DNA of 64,000 bases. It comes from Hyphomonadaceae bacterium BRH_c29 (GTDB taxonomy: Bacteria > Pseudomonadota > Alphaproteobacteria > Caulobacterales > Hyphomonadaceae). The first letter of the stretch is position 1. Each line of letters starts with the position of its first letter. The notes beneath the pieces were generated by a model, which was not told the DNA's origin, searched no databases, and saw nothing but the letters and a program-made list of their open reading frames with translations. Location: the NCBI GenBank assembly GCA_000961695.1, contig LADW01000089.1:1-64000 (forward strand), given 5' to 3'. The translations under genes were made by a program, and so were the position numbers. This document shows, one piece after another, positions 1-8,212 of the stretch.

Positions 1-580
1 TGCAACTGGTCGATGTCCGCGAGGTCTCACCGCCCGGCGGCGTCCAGGGCGTGCATTGGCGGCTGCTGACGACGCAGCCGGTCGAGGATGCCGCTCAGGC
101 TTGGGCGGTCGTCGCGTGTTACCGCAAGCGCTGGGCGATCGAGCAGATGTTCCGTACCCTCAAGACGCAGGGCTTCGATATCGAAGGCCTGCGGATCGAG
201 GAGCGCCAGCCGCGTGACAAGCTCATAACCGCGGCGCTCATCGCCGCCGTTGCCATCCAGCAACTCGTCCATGCCCGTGACGGAGGCCCCAGTCCGTTAC
301 GCCCTTGCAGCGACGCCTTCGAGCCTGACGACATCCCCCTCCTCGAAGCCTTCTGCGCCAAGCTCGAGGGCAAAACCCTGCGGCAGAAAAACCCCCATCC
401 CAAAGGCTCTCTCGCCTATGCCGCATGGGTCTGCGCCCGCCTCGGCGGATGGACAGGATACTATGGAAAACCGGGGCCCGTCGTCATGCTACAAGGTTGG
501 CTCGAAATCCAAGCCGCCAAAAAATCACTCCATACCCTCGGCTTCAAACCCAATGTGTGAATCTGGTAGCCCTCAGGGAG
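1..580 (+). mobile_element. Right-hand part of an IS4-type insertion sequence
   Basis: The window opens inside a transposase reading frame, so only the 3' part of the element is present. The element should end a short way past the transposase stop, but the outer inverted repeat cannot be fixed because the left end lies outside the window; the end given is a guess. No second copy of this sequence was seen elsewhere in the window. Confidence 0.6.
3..560 (+). CDS. IS4-family transposase, C-terminal part (5' end outside window)
   Basis: This is the C-terminal portion of a DDE transposase that cuts and rejoins the ends of its own element. The frame is open to the window edge. It carries the IS4 signature Y-(2)-R-(3)-E-(6)-K exactly, seen as YRKRWAIEQMFRTLK about 40 residues into the visible part; the E is the third catalytic acid of the DDE triad. 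The N-terminal DNA-binding region and first two aspartates are not in view, so whether the enzyme is intact cannot be judged. The tail after the motif is of normal length for the family and no internal stop is seen. Confidence 0.85.
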   Translation, partial: QLVDVREVSPPGGVQGVHWRLLTTQPVEDAAQAWAVVACYRKRWAIEQMFRTLKTQGFDIEGLRIEERQPRDKLITAALIAAVAIQQLVHARDGGPSPLRPCSDAFEPDDIPLLEAFCAKLEGKTLRQKNPHPKGSLAYAAWVCARLGGWTGYYGKPGPVVMLQGWLEIQAAKKSLHTLGFKPNV

Positions 581-642
581 AGGGGGGCGCGAAGTTGGGA
601 GCTTTATCCTCCCGGACTCAAACCCGGCGCATCCTTCCGCGC

Positions 643-1026
643 ATGCATCCGGCCCTTCGCCCCTATTATGACCATGTCATCCCGGTCTTCTGGCCGTGGC
701 TCTGGCTGAACCTTGTCCGCTTTGCCCTCTGGCACATGCGGACGGGGCATGACGCGCTGCTCGCGGTGGATTGTTTCGGAAACATCCGGATCGTTCGACT
801 CAGCGACGAACCGAAGCCGGATGATCTCTACACATATGAAGCACCGCTCATGCCGCGCTGGGAACGCCCGGCGCTCAGCAGCGATCTGCCGGACTCTCTC
901 CCCGTGCAAGGCGGTGGCCTGCTTATACGGTCCTTATATGGTGTTTATACGGTCTTTTATATGGTCCGCGAACGCGTGCGCGGGCCGCCCCTCGATCATT
1001 CTCCCCTGCGCAGCGGGGGAAGATAA
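643..1026 (+). CDS. Hypothetical protein, possibly with a repeat-derived C-terminus
   Basis: The family is not recognised. The first 90 residues look protein-like: an aromatic amphipathic segment (about residues 8-30, rich in W, L and F), then a segment reading LLAVDCFGNIRIVRLSDEP that resembles a beta-hairpin. The last 30 codons run through a pair of direct repeats and the stop codon falls inside a palindromic intergenic repeat, so the natural end may have been shorter or replaced. No clear ribosome-binding site precedes the ATG. The gene starts soon after the insertion-sequence end and could have lost its original start. It may not be expressed. Confidence 0.45.
   Translation: MHPALRPYYDHVIPVFWPWLWLNLVRFALWHMRTGHDALLAVDCFGNIRIVRLSDEPKPDDLYTYEAPLMPRWERPALSSDLPDSLPVQGGGLLIRSLYGVYTVFYMVRERVRGPPLDHSPLRSGGR
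923..965 (+). repeat. Two tandem ~21-bp direct repeats
   Basis: Two adjacent copies of an AT-rich unit reading TTATACGGTC followed by a TTATATGGT-like half. They lie at 923-942 and 945-965 and differ by one inserted T and one substitution. They are much more AT-rich than the surroundings. They overlap the end of the hypothetical gene and could be a remnant of a control region. Confidence 0.5.
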
Positions 1027-1037
1027 GAAACCCCACC
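999..1037. repeat. Palindromic intergenic repeat, copy C
   Basis: A C-rich arm (TTCTCCCC) and a G-rich arm (GGGGGAAGA) flank a TGCGCAGC core, followed by AACCCCACC. The same trailing AACCCCACC follows the perfect palindrome near 37.84 kb, which suggests one dispersed repeat family. Confidence 0.5.
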
Positions 1038-1072
1038 GGACGGCCCCAGCCGCTCCGGCCAAACGTGCTGGC

Positions 1073-1516
1073 CTATTCCCCGATGTCTTCGTTCCACAGC
1101 GCCGGGTGCGCCGCGATGAAGCCGCCCATCAGCTTTGTGCAGGCCGGATCGTCCAGGTCGAGCACTTCGACCCCCGCCTCTGTCAGCACGTTCTGGAAGC
1201 CCGCAAAATTGCGGCTTTCCCCGATCACGACGCGCGGAATGCCGAACTGGAGGATCGTGCCGGTGCACATCATGCAGGGCGAAAGCGTCGTGTACATCAC
1301 AGTGTCGCGATAGGTTTTCTGGCGGCCCGCATTGCGCATGCAGTCCATCTCGCCATGCAGGATCGGGTCGCCCTTCTGGACGCGCTGATTGTGACCGCGC
1401 CCGATAATTTCGCCGCCCCGGACAAGGATCGCGCCGATGGGCAGGCCGCCTGCGTCAAAGCTTTTCCGGGCCTCGTCATAGGCCTCGCTCATGAAGTCGG
1501 CATCTGTGCGCGTCAT
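1073..1516 (-). CDS. Cytosine deaminase, yeast FCY1-like
   Basis: Predicted to deaminate cytosine to uracil (or a related base) in pyrimidine salvage in the cytoplasm. The 147-residue protein has the zinc-site motifs of the cytidine/deoxycytidylate deaminase fold: H54-G-E56 (ligand and proton shuttle) and P80-C81-x-x-C84. Beyond these, the stretch YTTLSPCMMCTGTI, the following GIPRVVIGE and the C-terminal WNEDIGE closely match the yeast cytosine deaminase subfamily and not bacterial CodA, which belongs to a different fold. Length fits this small dimeric family (about 150-160). Related guanine or nucleoside deaminases are the alternative. It stands alone, 56 bases upstream of the Cys-repeat protein's stop on the same strand. 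Confidence 0.85.
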   Translation of the reverse strand: MTRTDADFMSEAYDEARKSFDAGGLPIGAILVRGGEIIGRGHNQRVQKGDPILHGEMDCMRNAGRQKTYRDTVMYTTLSPCMMCTGTILQFGIPRVVIGESRNFAGFQNVLTEAGVEVLDLDDPACTKLMGGFIAAHPALWNEDIGE

Positions 1517-1584
1517 TGGTCCTGCTCCGGTTGGTCTGGCATGACCTTACCGGTTTACAGGCGCGGGGAACACCCGGCTTCGGC

Positions 1585-2271
1585 CTATCGAATGACGCAG
1601 GACCCGGCGATCTGGGTATAGGGGCGATTACACTCCCAGCCGTCATCCATATAGTTCAGATGGGCATTCGCCGGCATGACGATCTCAGCGCAAGTCGCAC
1701 CGGAGACGACATAGCCACGCTCACATTTCCATCCCGGCCCGGAAGATGTCTGGGTCGACAGATAGGCATGGTCCGGCACCATGATTTCCGCGCAGCGGCC
1801 CATCTCGGCCTTGTAACCGCGATCACAGGCCCAGCCATCATTGAAGGAGAGGCCCGAGAGATAGCCGTTTTCCGGAACCTCGATCAGGCGGCACTCATCG
1901 CCGGTCGAGCGGTAGCCCCGTTCACAACTCCACCGCGCGCCGGAGGATTCCAGATAGGCATTGGCCGGCAGCTTGATGGCCTCGCAACTGTCGCCGGCGC
2001 GGGTGTAACCGAAATGGCATTCCCAGCCGCGTCCAAAGGCGCGGTCATTAAAATAGCCATTCGCCGGAAGGACAATCGCGTCGCAGAGACCGTCCGTCTC
2101 CTGAAAACCGGCGTCACAGCTCCAACCCGTGCCATAGGCGTTAGGTGAGGAATTCTCAGGCGCCGGTGCTTCGGCCATGGCGACGGAAACAGGCGCGGCG
2201 AGAAGGATCAGCATCGCGGCGCAAAGGCGCACGGCAAATGCAGATGGGCGGCCAAGGGTCTGGCGCAACAT
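1585..2271 (-). CDS. Secreted protein with six Cys-pair repeats
   Basis: Function unknown. A signal peptide covers about residues 1-33 (hydrophobic run ending in VAMAEA). The remainder is six tandem units of about 30-35 residues, each carrying W-x-C, an aromatic or Gly-Tyr turn, a second Cys, then an I-x-x-P-x-N-A/G-Y/H-L linker. The six W-x-C cores are WSC, WEC, WSC, WAC, WKC and WEC. Each unit supplies one cysteine pair, so a row of small disulfide-closed modules in the periplasm or on the surface is likely. The last unit (HLNYMDDGWECNRPY) resembles a C-terminal module seen in other alphaproteobacterial exported proteins. No enzyme motif was found. Confidence 0.8.
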   Translation of the reverse strand: MLRQTLGRPSAFAVRLCAAMLILLAAPVSVAMAEAPAPENSSPNAYGTGWSCDAGFQETDGLCDAIVLPANGYFNDRAFGRGWECHFGYTRAGDSCEAIKLPANAYLESSGARWSCERGYRSTGDECRLIEVPENGYLSGLSFNDGWACDRGYKAEMGRCAEIMVPDHAYLSTQTSSGPGWKCERGYVVSGATCAEIVMPANAHLNYMDDGWECNRPYTQIAGSCVIR

Positions 2272-2373
2272 GGGGTTTCCTTTTCGGGATCAGGCAGCAA
2301 AGCGCCACCGGACCACAAACCGCGCCAAACGTGTTTAAACTGTGTCCCGGCACGCTTTAGGGGCCGCGCCGCC

Positions 2374-3402
2374 CTATTTTTCGCCGAAAAGGCCCGATTG
2401 GGCCCCGCCCGGACTGGGCAGGCCAAGCCGCTCATAGGCCAGCGGCGCCGCCACCCGCCCACGCGGCGTGCGGGCAACATAGCCCTTCTGCATCAGATAG
2501 GGCTCGATCACGTCTTCCACCGCGTCGCGCGCCTCGGACAGGGCCGCCGCCAAAGTCTCAACGCCGACTGGTCCGCCGGCATAGGTTTTCACCAGCGCAT
2601 GCAGGTAGCGCCGATCCAGCGCGTCGAGGCCGTCCGCATCGATCTCCAGCCGCTTCAGCGCACTGGCCGCGCTCTCCCGGTTGATCGGATTGCCCTCTGC
2701 CTCGGCAAAGTCGCGCACCCGGCGCAGAAGCCGCAGCGCAATCCGCGGCGTGCCCCGCGCGCGGGAGGAAATCTCCACCGCGCCTTCTTCCGTGATCTGA
2801 GCGCCGAGCTTGCGCGCCGCCGCCATGACGATGCGGCCCAGCTCTTCGGGCTCATAGAATTCCAGCCGCACCGGAATGCCGAACCGGTCGCGCAGTGGCG
2901 TCGCCAACAGGCCTGCACGCGTGGTGGCACCGACCAGCGTAAAGGGCGACAGGTCCAGCCGCACGGAACGGGCCGATGGCCCCTCCCCGATCACGATGTC
3001 GAGGGCATAGTCCTCCATCGCGGGATAGAGGATCTCCTCCACGACCGGCGGCAGGCGGTGGATTTCGTCAATGAACAGAACATCGTTCGGCTCAAGATTT
3101 GTCAGGATCGCGGCGAGGTCGCCCGCTTTCGCAATCACAGGGCCGGAGGTTGCGCGGAAGCCGACGCCCATCTCGCGGGCCAGGATCTGCGCCAGCGTCG
3201 TCTTGCCGAGGCCCGGCGGGCCGAACAGGAGAACATGGTCCAGCGCCTCAGCCCGCCCGCGCGCAGCCTCGACATAGACTTTCAGGTTCGACTTCGCCTT
3301 GCGCTGGCCGATATAATCCTCAAACGTCTGGGGACGGAGCGCCCGGTCCAGCGCGTCACCGCCCTGCGCGTTCGGATCAGAGAGTTCACCCTCGCGGCTC
3401 AT
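2374..3402 (-). CDS. ruvB: Holliday junction branch migration helicase RuvB
   Basis: AAA+ motor that, with RuvA, drives branch migration of Holliday junctions in recombinational repair. The 342-residue protein has Walker [10 protein letters not shown] at about 61-69, Walker B FIDEIHRL at about 110-117, the sensor/arginine-finger segment GATTRAG near 158-164, and the C-terminal winged-helix DNA-binding domain. Length is normal. Its ATG overlaps the stop of the preceding small membrane gene by four bases (ATGA), so it is probably translationally coupled to that gene and not directly to ruvA. Confidence 0.97.
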   Translation of the reverse strand: MSREGELSDPNAQGGDALDRALRPQTFEDYIGQRKAKSNLKVYVEAARGRAEALDHVLLFGPPGLGKTTLAQILAREMGVGFRATSGPVIAKAGDLAAILTNLEPNDVLFIDEIHRLPPVVEEILYPAMEDYALDIVIGEGPSARSVRLDLSPFTLVGATTRAGLLATPLRDRFGIPVRLEFYEPEELGRIVMAAARKLGAQITEEGAVEISSRARGTPRIALRLLRRVRDFAEAEGNPINRESAASALKRLEIDADGLDALDRRYLHALVKTYAGGPVGVETLAAALSEARDAVEDVIEPYLMQKGYVARTPRGRVAAPLAYERLGLPSPGGAQSGLFGEK

Positions 3403-3875
3403 GGTCGAAACACCGGGTTGTCTTTGTTTGGTTTTGGCACTTTCACCAGATACGCCCGCCTTCGGTTCGTCGTATAGACACCGACGAATAATTCGCCGCG
3501 CTTGCGGTATTCCCAGAGGCTCTCAGAATAATGTAATTGGTTGTGCCATCTTTCACCCACGTCCATTTTACCTGGTATCGGGCTAAATGGCGGGTTGTTT
3601 AAAACTGCCGACAAAGAGGCTCGCCTTATCATTTGGTGAAGAGGCGATTTGAATGCATGGATGGCGAAATTCGTAATCATCGTTGGTTTCGAGCCAAAGT
3701 TCTCCACCCACAATGATAGTTTCGCGAATCCATCATCGTCAGGAACCAATATTACGTCTCCCGTCACCGAGAGCCTCAGGCGAACACCAGACTCCATCCA
3801 ACGTCTCAGTTCCAACATGAGAGCGCCGCTCGATAGAACGAGTGCGGCGATTGCCGTCCAATCAGTGACCGTCAT
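3399..3875 (-). CDS. Unknown single-pass membrane protein inserted between ruvA and ruvB
   Basis: The family is not recognised. The 158-residue product has one N-terminal membrane segment (about residues 6-24, [14 protein letters not shown]-like) followed by a soluble, beta-rich domain containing [19 protein letters not shown] and ending in basic, proline-rich residues. Both ends overlap ruv genes by ATGA: its start overlaps the ruvA stop and its stop overlaps the ruvB start. Base composition is clearly different: three 60-base lines (3541-3720) hold 29, 28 and 26 G+C, against 40 of 60 in a line of ruvB (3001-3060). It looks like an acquired gene fitted neatly into the operon. The soluble part resembles membrane-anchored hypothetical proteins of accessory DNA, but no function can be given. 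Confidence 0.75.
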   Translation of the reverse strand: MTVTDWTAIAALVLSSGALMLELRRWMESGVRLRLSVTGDVILVPDDDGFAKLSLWVENFGSKPTMITNFAIHAFKSPLHQMIRRASLSAVLNNPPFSPIPGKMDVGERWHNQLHYSESLWEYRKRGELFVGVYTTNRRRAYLVKVPKPNKDNPVFRP

Positions 3876-4495
3876 CGCGCCAGTTCCTTGAGCGCCGCCT
3901 TGACCAGCACGCCGACATCGCTGTCACCGGCGTCTTTCGCAATGCTTGCAACTGCACGGGCGGCATCGCCTTGGGTATAACCCAGATTGACCAGCGCGGA
4001 GATCGCCTCGCCGCGCGCACCTGTGGCGGCAGACACTGGCGCGCTCGCCATTCCGGCGGCGCTGGCGGCGTCAAACCGTCCGAACCGGCCCATGGGCGGC
4101 GCCTTGCCGGACAGGTCCAGCACGATCCGCTCAGCCAGTTTCTTGCCGACGCCTTTGGCCCGCTCGAAGATTTTCGCATCGCCCAGCGCAATCGCGTCCA
4201 TCAATTCGGCTGGCGTGAGCGCATCCAGAATGGCCATCGCCGCCTTCCCGGCCACGCCGTGAACATCCTGCAGGCGGACAAACCAGGCGCGCTCTTCATC
4301 CGTGCCGAAACCGTAGAGCGTGATGGAATTCTCCGTCACGCGCGTCTCGACATGGACGGTGATCTTCTCCCCCGCATGGACGCGCGACAGCAGCCGCGTG
4401 CCGGTCATGCAGACATAGCCAACCCCGTTCACATCCACGAGGACATGGTCGAGCCCCATCCCGGCCACTTCGCCGACAAGCCGTCCGATAATCAT
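3872..4495 (-). CDS. ruvA: Holliday junction DNA helicase subunit RuvA
   Basis: Tetrameric protein that binds four-way junctions and loads RuvB. The 207-residue sequence shows the N-terminal OB-fold (MIIGRLVGEV through the LYGFGTDEE segment), tandem helix-hairpin-helix motifs (VHGVAGKAAMAIL and AKGVGKKLAERIV) and a C-terminal domain III that contacts RuvB, ending about residue 207. Length is normal. Its start overlaps the ruvC stop by ATGA, and its stop overlaps the start of the inserted membrane gene. Confidence 0.97.
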   Translation of the reverse strand: MIIGRLVGEVAGMGLDHVLVDVNGVGYVCMTGTRLLSRVHAGEKITVHVETRVTENSITLYGFGTDEERAWFVRLQDVHGVAGKAAMAILDALTPAELMDAIALGDAKIFERAKGVGKKLAERIVLDLSGKAPPMGRFGRFDAASAAGMASAPVSAATGARGEAISALVNLGYTQGDAARAVASIAKDAGDSDVGVLVKAALKELAR

Positions 4496-4995
4496 GCTGC
4501 GCCCCGCTTCCGCTCCGCAGGCAGATGGTGCGCCGCACAGATCGCGCAGGCCAGCGCATCCGCCGCATCCAGCTTCATCTCCCCTGCTTTGGGAAGCAGG
4601 CGTTTCACCATGAACATGACCTGGTCCTTGTCCGCTGTGCCGGTGCCGACGACAGCCAGCTTGATCTTGCGCGGGGCAAACTCTGCCACCGGTACGCCGC
4701 CCATGGCGAGCGCCGCCATGGCTGCGCCGCGTGCCTGGCCCAGTTTCAGCGCCGAGCGCGGATTGGCGTTCACCAGAGTCTCCTCAACCCCCGCAGCGGT
4801 CGGGGCATGATAGCGGGCCAGTTCACCCACGGCCTCGAAGATGCCGCCGAGGCGCTCAGCCATGTCGAGGGCCGGGTTCACCGAGATCACCCCATGGGCA
4901 ATATGCGACAGGCGCATGCCGGTCAGCTCGATCACGCCCCAGCCGGTATGGCGCAGGCCGGGGTCGATGCCGAGAATTCGAATCGTGGTGCTCAT
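4492..4995 (-). CDS. ruvC: Crossover junction endodeoxyribonuclease RuvC
   Basis: Resolvase that nicks Holliday junctions symmetrically. The RNase-H-like fold starts with the catalytic aspartate D11 in the segment ILGIDPGLRHTGWG; the other acidic ligands lie in GVEETLVN and in KLDAADALA near the C-terminus. The start chosen is the ATG before STTIRILGID, giving 167 residues; an in-frame ATG 20 codons upstream would add a non-conserved, basic extension. No strong ribosome-binding site precedes either. It is the first gene of ruvC-ruvA-X-ruvB. Confidence 0.96.
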   Translation of the reverse strand: MSTTIRILGIDPGLRHTGWGVIELTGMRLSHIAHGVISVNPALDMAERLGGIFEAVGELARYHAPTAAGVEETLVNANPRSALKLGQARGAAMAALAMGGVPVAEFAPRKIKLAVVGTGTADKDQVMFMVKRLLPKAGEMKLDAADALACAICAAHHLPAERKRGAA

Positions 4996-5169
4996 GGGCA
5001 GCAATGTATCAGGCCCGCTGGTTAATGGCACCTTGCATTTTCCCGATTTGTTCACATCCCGGCCTGCCAGGAACTGCAGTCATCGCGGATTACCAGTTGC
5101 GAATGCTTCTCAGTTCGGGCAAGACGAGCGCCAAGCATTTCCCGGACCCGGAAGGAGCCTCACCAGGCC

Positions 5170-6024
5170 ATGGACATCAAGATCAAACGCTGGACGCATC
5201 TCGGCCTCGGCGCCGCCCTCATGACCACGACGGCCCTGGCCAGCTGCGGCGAACCCGCCGCCAAAGAGGCGCCCGCCACCAGCGAACAGCCGGCCGCAGA
5301 CACGCCCAGCGCCGCAGATGTCGAAGCCAAGCTCGAAGAAGCCAATGCCGCCGCCTCCTCCGGCGAAGGCGAAGGCGGGGTGGCCATCGAGGCCGCGCTG
5401 ACCGATCCGGTTGTCTTCAACATCGCGCTCACTGTGGCCGAAGCCCACGTCCGCGCTGCCCGCGATGCCTATCGTGACGGCGAGACCCAGGCCGCTGGCG
5501 AAATGTTCGCCCACCCGGTGTCCGAGGTCCTGTTCGACATGGAGCCCGTGTTCGAAGCCCGCGACGTGGCTGACTTCACCGGCCTCTTCACAGATGCCTC
5601 GGTAGCGGTCTTTGGCGGCGAAAGCGTCGACGAAATCAGCACCCGCACAGACGGCATCATCGCCGCCCTGCGCGCGGCCTCGACAAAAGCGCCGGACAAT
5701 GGCGACAGCGCCGCGACGATCACGATGGGCGTCGTTGCCGACATGATCGACCGCTCCACCAAGATGTACCGCCTCGCCACTGAGGCCGATTATTACGAGC
5801 CCTATCTGGACGGCTACGGCTTCTACAGCGCCGCGAAAGGCCAGTTCGAAGATTCCGCTGAAGCCATCGAAGCAGAGAACCCAGACGCCGCCGCTGCCAT
5901 TCGCGGCGCCCTCACCCTGCTCGGCCAGGCCTATCCAAGCGCCAAACGCCCGGAAACGCTGGACGCAGACGTTTCCGCGCTGACAGTCGCGGCTTCGGAA
6001 GTGTTCCTGGCAACGGGGCAATAG
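5170..6024 (+). CDS. Predicted lipoprotein of unknown function
   Basis: The family is not recognised. The N-terminus is a lipoprotein signal (basic MDIKIKRW, hydrophobic core, lipobox L-A-S-C with the lipidated cysteine at about residue 26), followed by a low-complexity Ala/Glu/Pro linker to about residue 70. The remaining ~210 residues are mostly alpha-helical and acidic, with no cysteine and no evident active-site motif. An AAGGAG lies 14 bases before the ATG, which is a long spacing. It is transcribed away from ruvC and stands alone. It is probably attached to a cell-envelope membrane and exposed to the periplasm. Confidence 0.75.
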   Translation: MDIKIKRWTHLGLGAALMTTTALASCGEPAAKEAPATSEQPAADTPSAADVEAKLEEANAAASSGEGEGGVAIEAALTDPVVFNIALTVAEAHVRAARDAYRDGETQAAGEMFAHPVSEVLFDMEPVFEARDVADFTGLFTDASVAVFGGESVDEISTRTDGIIAALRAASTKAPDNGDSAATITMGVVADMIDRSTKMYRLATEADYYEPYLDGYGFYSAAKGQFEDSAEAIEAENPDAAAAIRGALTLLGQAYPSAKRPETLDADVSALTVAASEVFLATGQ

Positions 6025-6027
6025 GCC

Positions 6028-6498
6028 TCAGAAAATCGGGCGGGTGACCATTAGCCAGAGGATGGCCAGAACGGCGAAGAAGGCCGGGAAGCCGCAAGCA
6101 AACCAGATGCGGTAGAGTTTGAAATAGCGTTCCGGCAGCGGCGCGCCGCTTTGAGCTGCCTCGCGGGCGAGGTTTCGTAACTGGTGCTGGATCCAGACGA
6201 CCGGTAGCCAGAAGATCCCTGTGACGACATAAAGTGCGAGCGACGCAAGGATCCAGCCTTCGCTGAGGCGCCAGCCCATTTCCATGGCCAGCAGCGCGCC
6301 GGTAATCGGCTGCGCGATCACGGCGGAGGCTGTGAACAGCCAGTCGGCAATCACGACGACAGACGCAGTGTGCGCGATCAGTTTCGCATCGCGCGTCCGG
6401 TGGGCCATCACCATGAAGAAGGCGATCCCTGCCCCGGTGCCGAACAGGACGGTTGCCCCGATAATGTGCGCCCAGCGCAGGAAATGCATCCAGTCCAT
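6028..6498 (-). CDS. DUF2269-family integral membrane protein
   Basis: A 156-residue protein with four predicted membrane segments (residues about 6-28, 45-70, 80-102 and 130-150). The opening MDWMHFLRWAHIIGATVLFGTG matches the DUF2269 family, whose role is unknown; the conserved His in WAHIIGA could suggest heme or metal contact, but that is inference. Its ATG overlaps the stop of the SDR-DoxX gene (ATGA), so it is the last gene of that operon. Confidence 0.85.
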   Translation of the reverse strand: MDWMHFLRWAHIIGATVLFGTGAGIAFFMVMAHRTRDAKLIAHTASVVVIADWLFTASAVIAQPITGALLAMEMGWRLSEGWILASLALYVVTGIFWLPVVWIQHQLRNLAREAAQSGAPLPERYFKLYRIWFACGFPAFFAVLAILWLMVTRPIF

Positions 6499-7772
6499 CA
6501 GCGCGACTCCGTCAGCCCCCAGACCGTGAGCGCGAGCCCGATGGCGGGAAAGACTTTTACCATCGGCCCCAGCGGATCGGTCCAGAGATGCGGCGCAAAG
6601 ATCGCGCTGCCGACAAGATAGGCAAGGCTGACGAGGATCGCGGCAAGCGCGGCGGGCCGCGTGAGCGGCCGGAACAGGAGCGCTGCGCCGATGGCGACAT
6701 CCACAGCCGCACCGCCAAGCACAAAGGCTTTGGCCGCAGGCACCGGAACGCCCGCATCGAACACGGCCATCGCCGCGCCCTGCTGCAGCCAGCCGATGAC
6801 GCCCGAAGCGATCCAGAACCCGGACAGGATCAGCAGCAGGAAAGGATAGAGCAGCGCGGCCCGAGCATAGGTCCGCTCCTGCACGGTGGAGGGAAGGTCC
6901 TGCAAGGTCTGGGAGAGACTGCGCACGGGCCAGCGGCTCGCATCTCCGTGGACACCCTTTGCCAGCACGCGCAGCGATGTGGTCCGCAGCGCCGGGCGCC
7001 AGCCGAGCCAGCCGGCAAGGTCGCCCAGCCGGGCTGTCAGCCGGCCGAGGAAAAGCGGCGCACGGATTGTCGAAGCGGGAGCGCGAAAGCCGAGCCACGC
7101 GCGAATACTGAGGATCAGGTCTTCAAGCCGCGTCGCCTCCGCCGAGACGAGATCCGCGTCGATGCCGGTGAGCCGATCTTCCACCGCACGCACGACGGCA
7201 CTGGCCACATCATCCACATGCACGGTCTGGATCGTGGCGTCGGCCAGCATGACCGGCTGGACCAGCGGCACAGCGGCGAGCTGGCGCAGCAGGCTGGTGC
7301 CGCCATAGGCCTGCGGCGAAAGGACGAGGCCGGGGCGGAAGATCACCCAGTTCACACCGCTTGCCTTTATGGCCGCGTCGCCTTCAGCCTTGGAACGATA
7401 AAACACCGTGTCCGAACTTTCCGAGACGCCCGGCGCAGAGATCTGGATGATCTGGCTGACGCCTGCCGCTTTACAAGCCACCGCAAGCGCGCGCACGGAA
7501 TCGCGCTGCACAGCGGAGACGTGATCGTTCATCCCATCCTGCAAAAGGCCAGCCGCATTCACGACCACATCCATGCCGGTCAGGACATGAGCCCAGTCTT
7601 CCGGCGTCGTCATATGGGAGAGGTCCCGCCCGATCCAGGTCACGTCCGGCGCGGCGGCTTCGCCCTTGCGAACCGACCGGCCAAGCCCGGACACATCATG
7701 CCCGGCCCGCACCAGCGCTTTCGTGATCGCAAGGCCAATCAGGCCATAACCGCCAAGGACAAGAATTTTCAA
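6498..7772 (-). CDS. NAD(P)-binding epimerase/reductase fused to a DoxX-like membrane domain
   Basis: The N-terminal ~290 residues form an extended short-chain dehydrogenase (NmrA/epimerase-like) with the nucleotide loop GGYGLIG at 7-13, a QISAPGVSE strand-5 segment and FRPGLVLSP. The C-terminal ~130 residues contain four hydrophobic helices typical of DoxX-like proteins. The fusion is known in proteobacteria; the substrate is unknown. The start codon is TTG, preceded by GGAG at six-base spacing; no better in-frame ATG lies near. It overlaps DUF2269 downstream and follows the low-GC exported gene by 24 bases. Confidence 0.85.
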   Translation of the reverse strand: MKILVLGGYGLIGLAITKALVRAGHDVSGLGRSVRKGEAAAPDVTWIGRDLSHMTTPEDWAHVLTGMDVVVNAAGLLQDGMNDHVSAVQRDSVRALAVACKAAGVSQIIQISAPGVSESSDTVFYRSKAEGDAAIKASGVNWVIFRPGLVLSPQAYGGTSLLRQLAAVPLVQPVMLADATIQTVHVDDVASAVVRAVEDRLTGIDADLVSAEATRLEDLILSIRAWLGFRAPASTIRAPLFLGRLTARLGDLAGWLGWRPALRTTSLRVLAKGVHGDASRWPVRSLSQTLQDLPSTVQERTYARAALLYPFLLLILSGFWIASGVIGWLQQGAAMAVFDAGVPVPAAKAFVLGGAAVDVAIGAALLFRPLTRPAALAAILVSLAYLVGSAIFAPHLWTDPLGPMVKVFPAIGLALTVWGLTESR

Positions 7773-7796
7773 ATTTTGCTCCGTCGTAGGCGACTA

Positions 7797-8207
7797 TCAA
7801 CCAGCAACGCACGTTCCAGAATAGATGGTCCCATCATCGTCGAAGTAAAATGGCCATCCATCGACGAACGTTTCGATCACCAAAAACCTATGAACATAGG
7901 AAGCTGGTCCTCTATACGCCTGAATCGCATTCATTGAATTAGATTGGCTTCCGACCTGCATCACATCAAACTGATCTGTGTGATCATTGCCTTTCCAACG
8001 AAACTCACCGGATGCTTGATTGAACAGTAGATTGCCGAAATTTTCCTTCAGCAGCTTGGTCCAGTTATTGGGACCCAATTTTCCGTTAGCATTTACTTGT
8101 ACGACGCTGACGACACGGCACTCATAATAGTCTGGAAGCGGATCAGATATCGCCTGAACGAGAGGCGCAGAGCCAACCAGTATAAGCAAAACCAGCGGCT
8201 TAAACAT
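7797..8207 (-). CDS. Small exported protein of unknown function, low GC
   Basis: The family is not recognised. The 136-residue product begins with a signal peptide (MFKPLVLLILVGSAPLVQA) and continues as a small beta-rich domain with a cysteine near the mature N-terminus (YYECRVV) and one at the end (YSGTCVAG), which may pair. Composition is unlike its neighbours: the lines 7861-8040 contain 28, 25 and 26 G+C per 60. The start chosen is the signal-peptide ATG five bases after the Rieske stop; the frame runs much further upstream but overlaps that gene. It looks acquired. Confidence 0.65.
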   Translation of the reverse strand: MFKPLVLLILVGSAPLVQAISDPLPDYYECRVVSVVQVNANGKLGPNNWTKLLKENFGNLLFNQASGEFRWKGNDHTDQFDVMQVGSQSNSMNAIQAYRGPASYVHRFLVIETFVDGWPFYFDDDGTIYSGTCVAG

Positions 8208-8212
8208 AACGT

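Noticed and set aside
6588-7937. A 449-codon plus-strand frame opposite the SDR-DoxX gene
   Set aside because: Antisense shadow with no domain and no ribosome-binding site.
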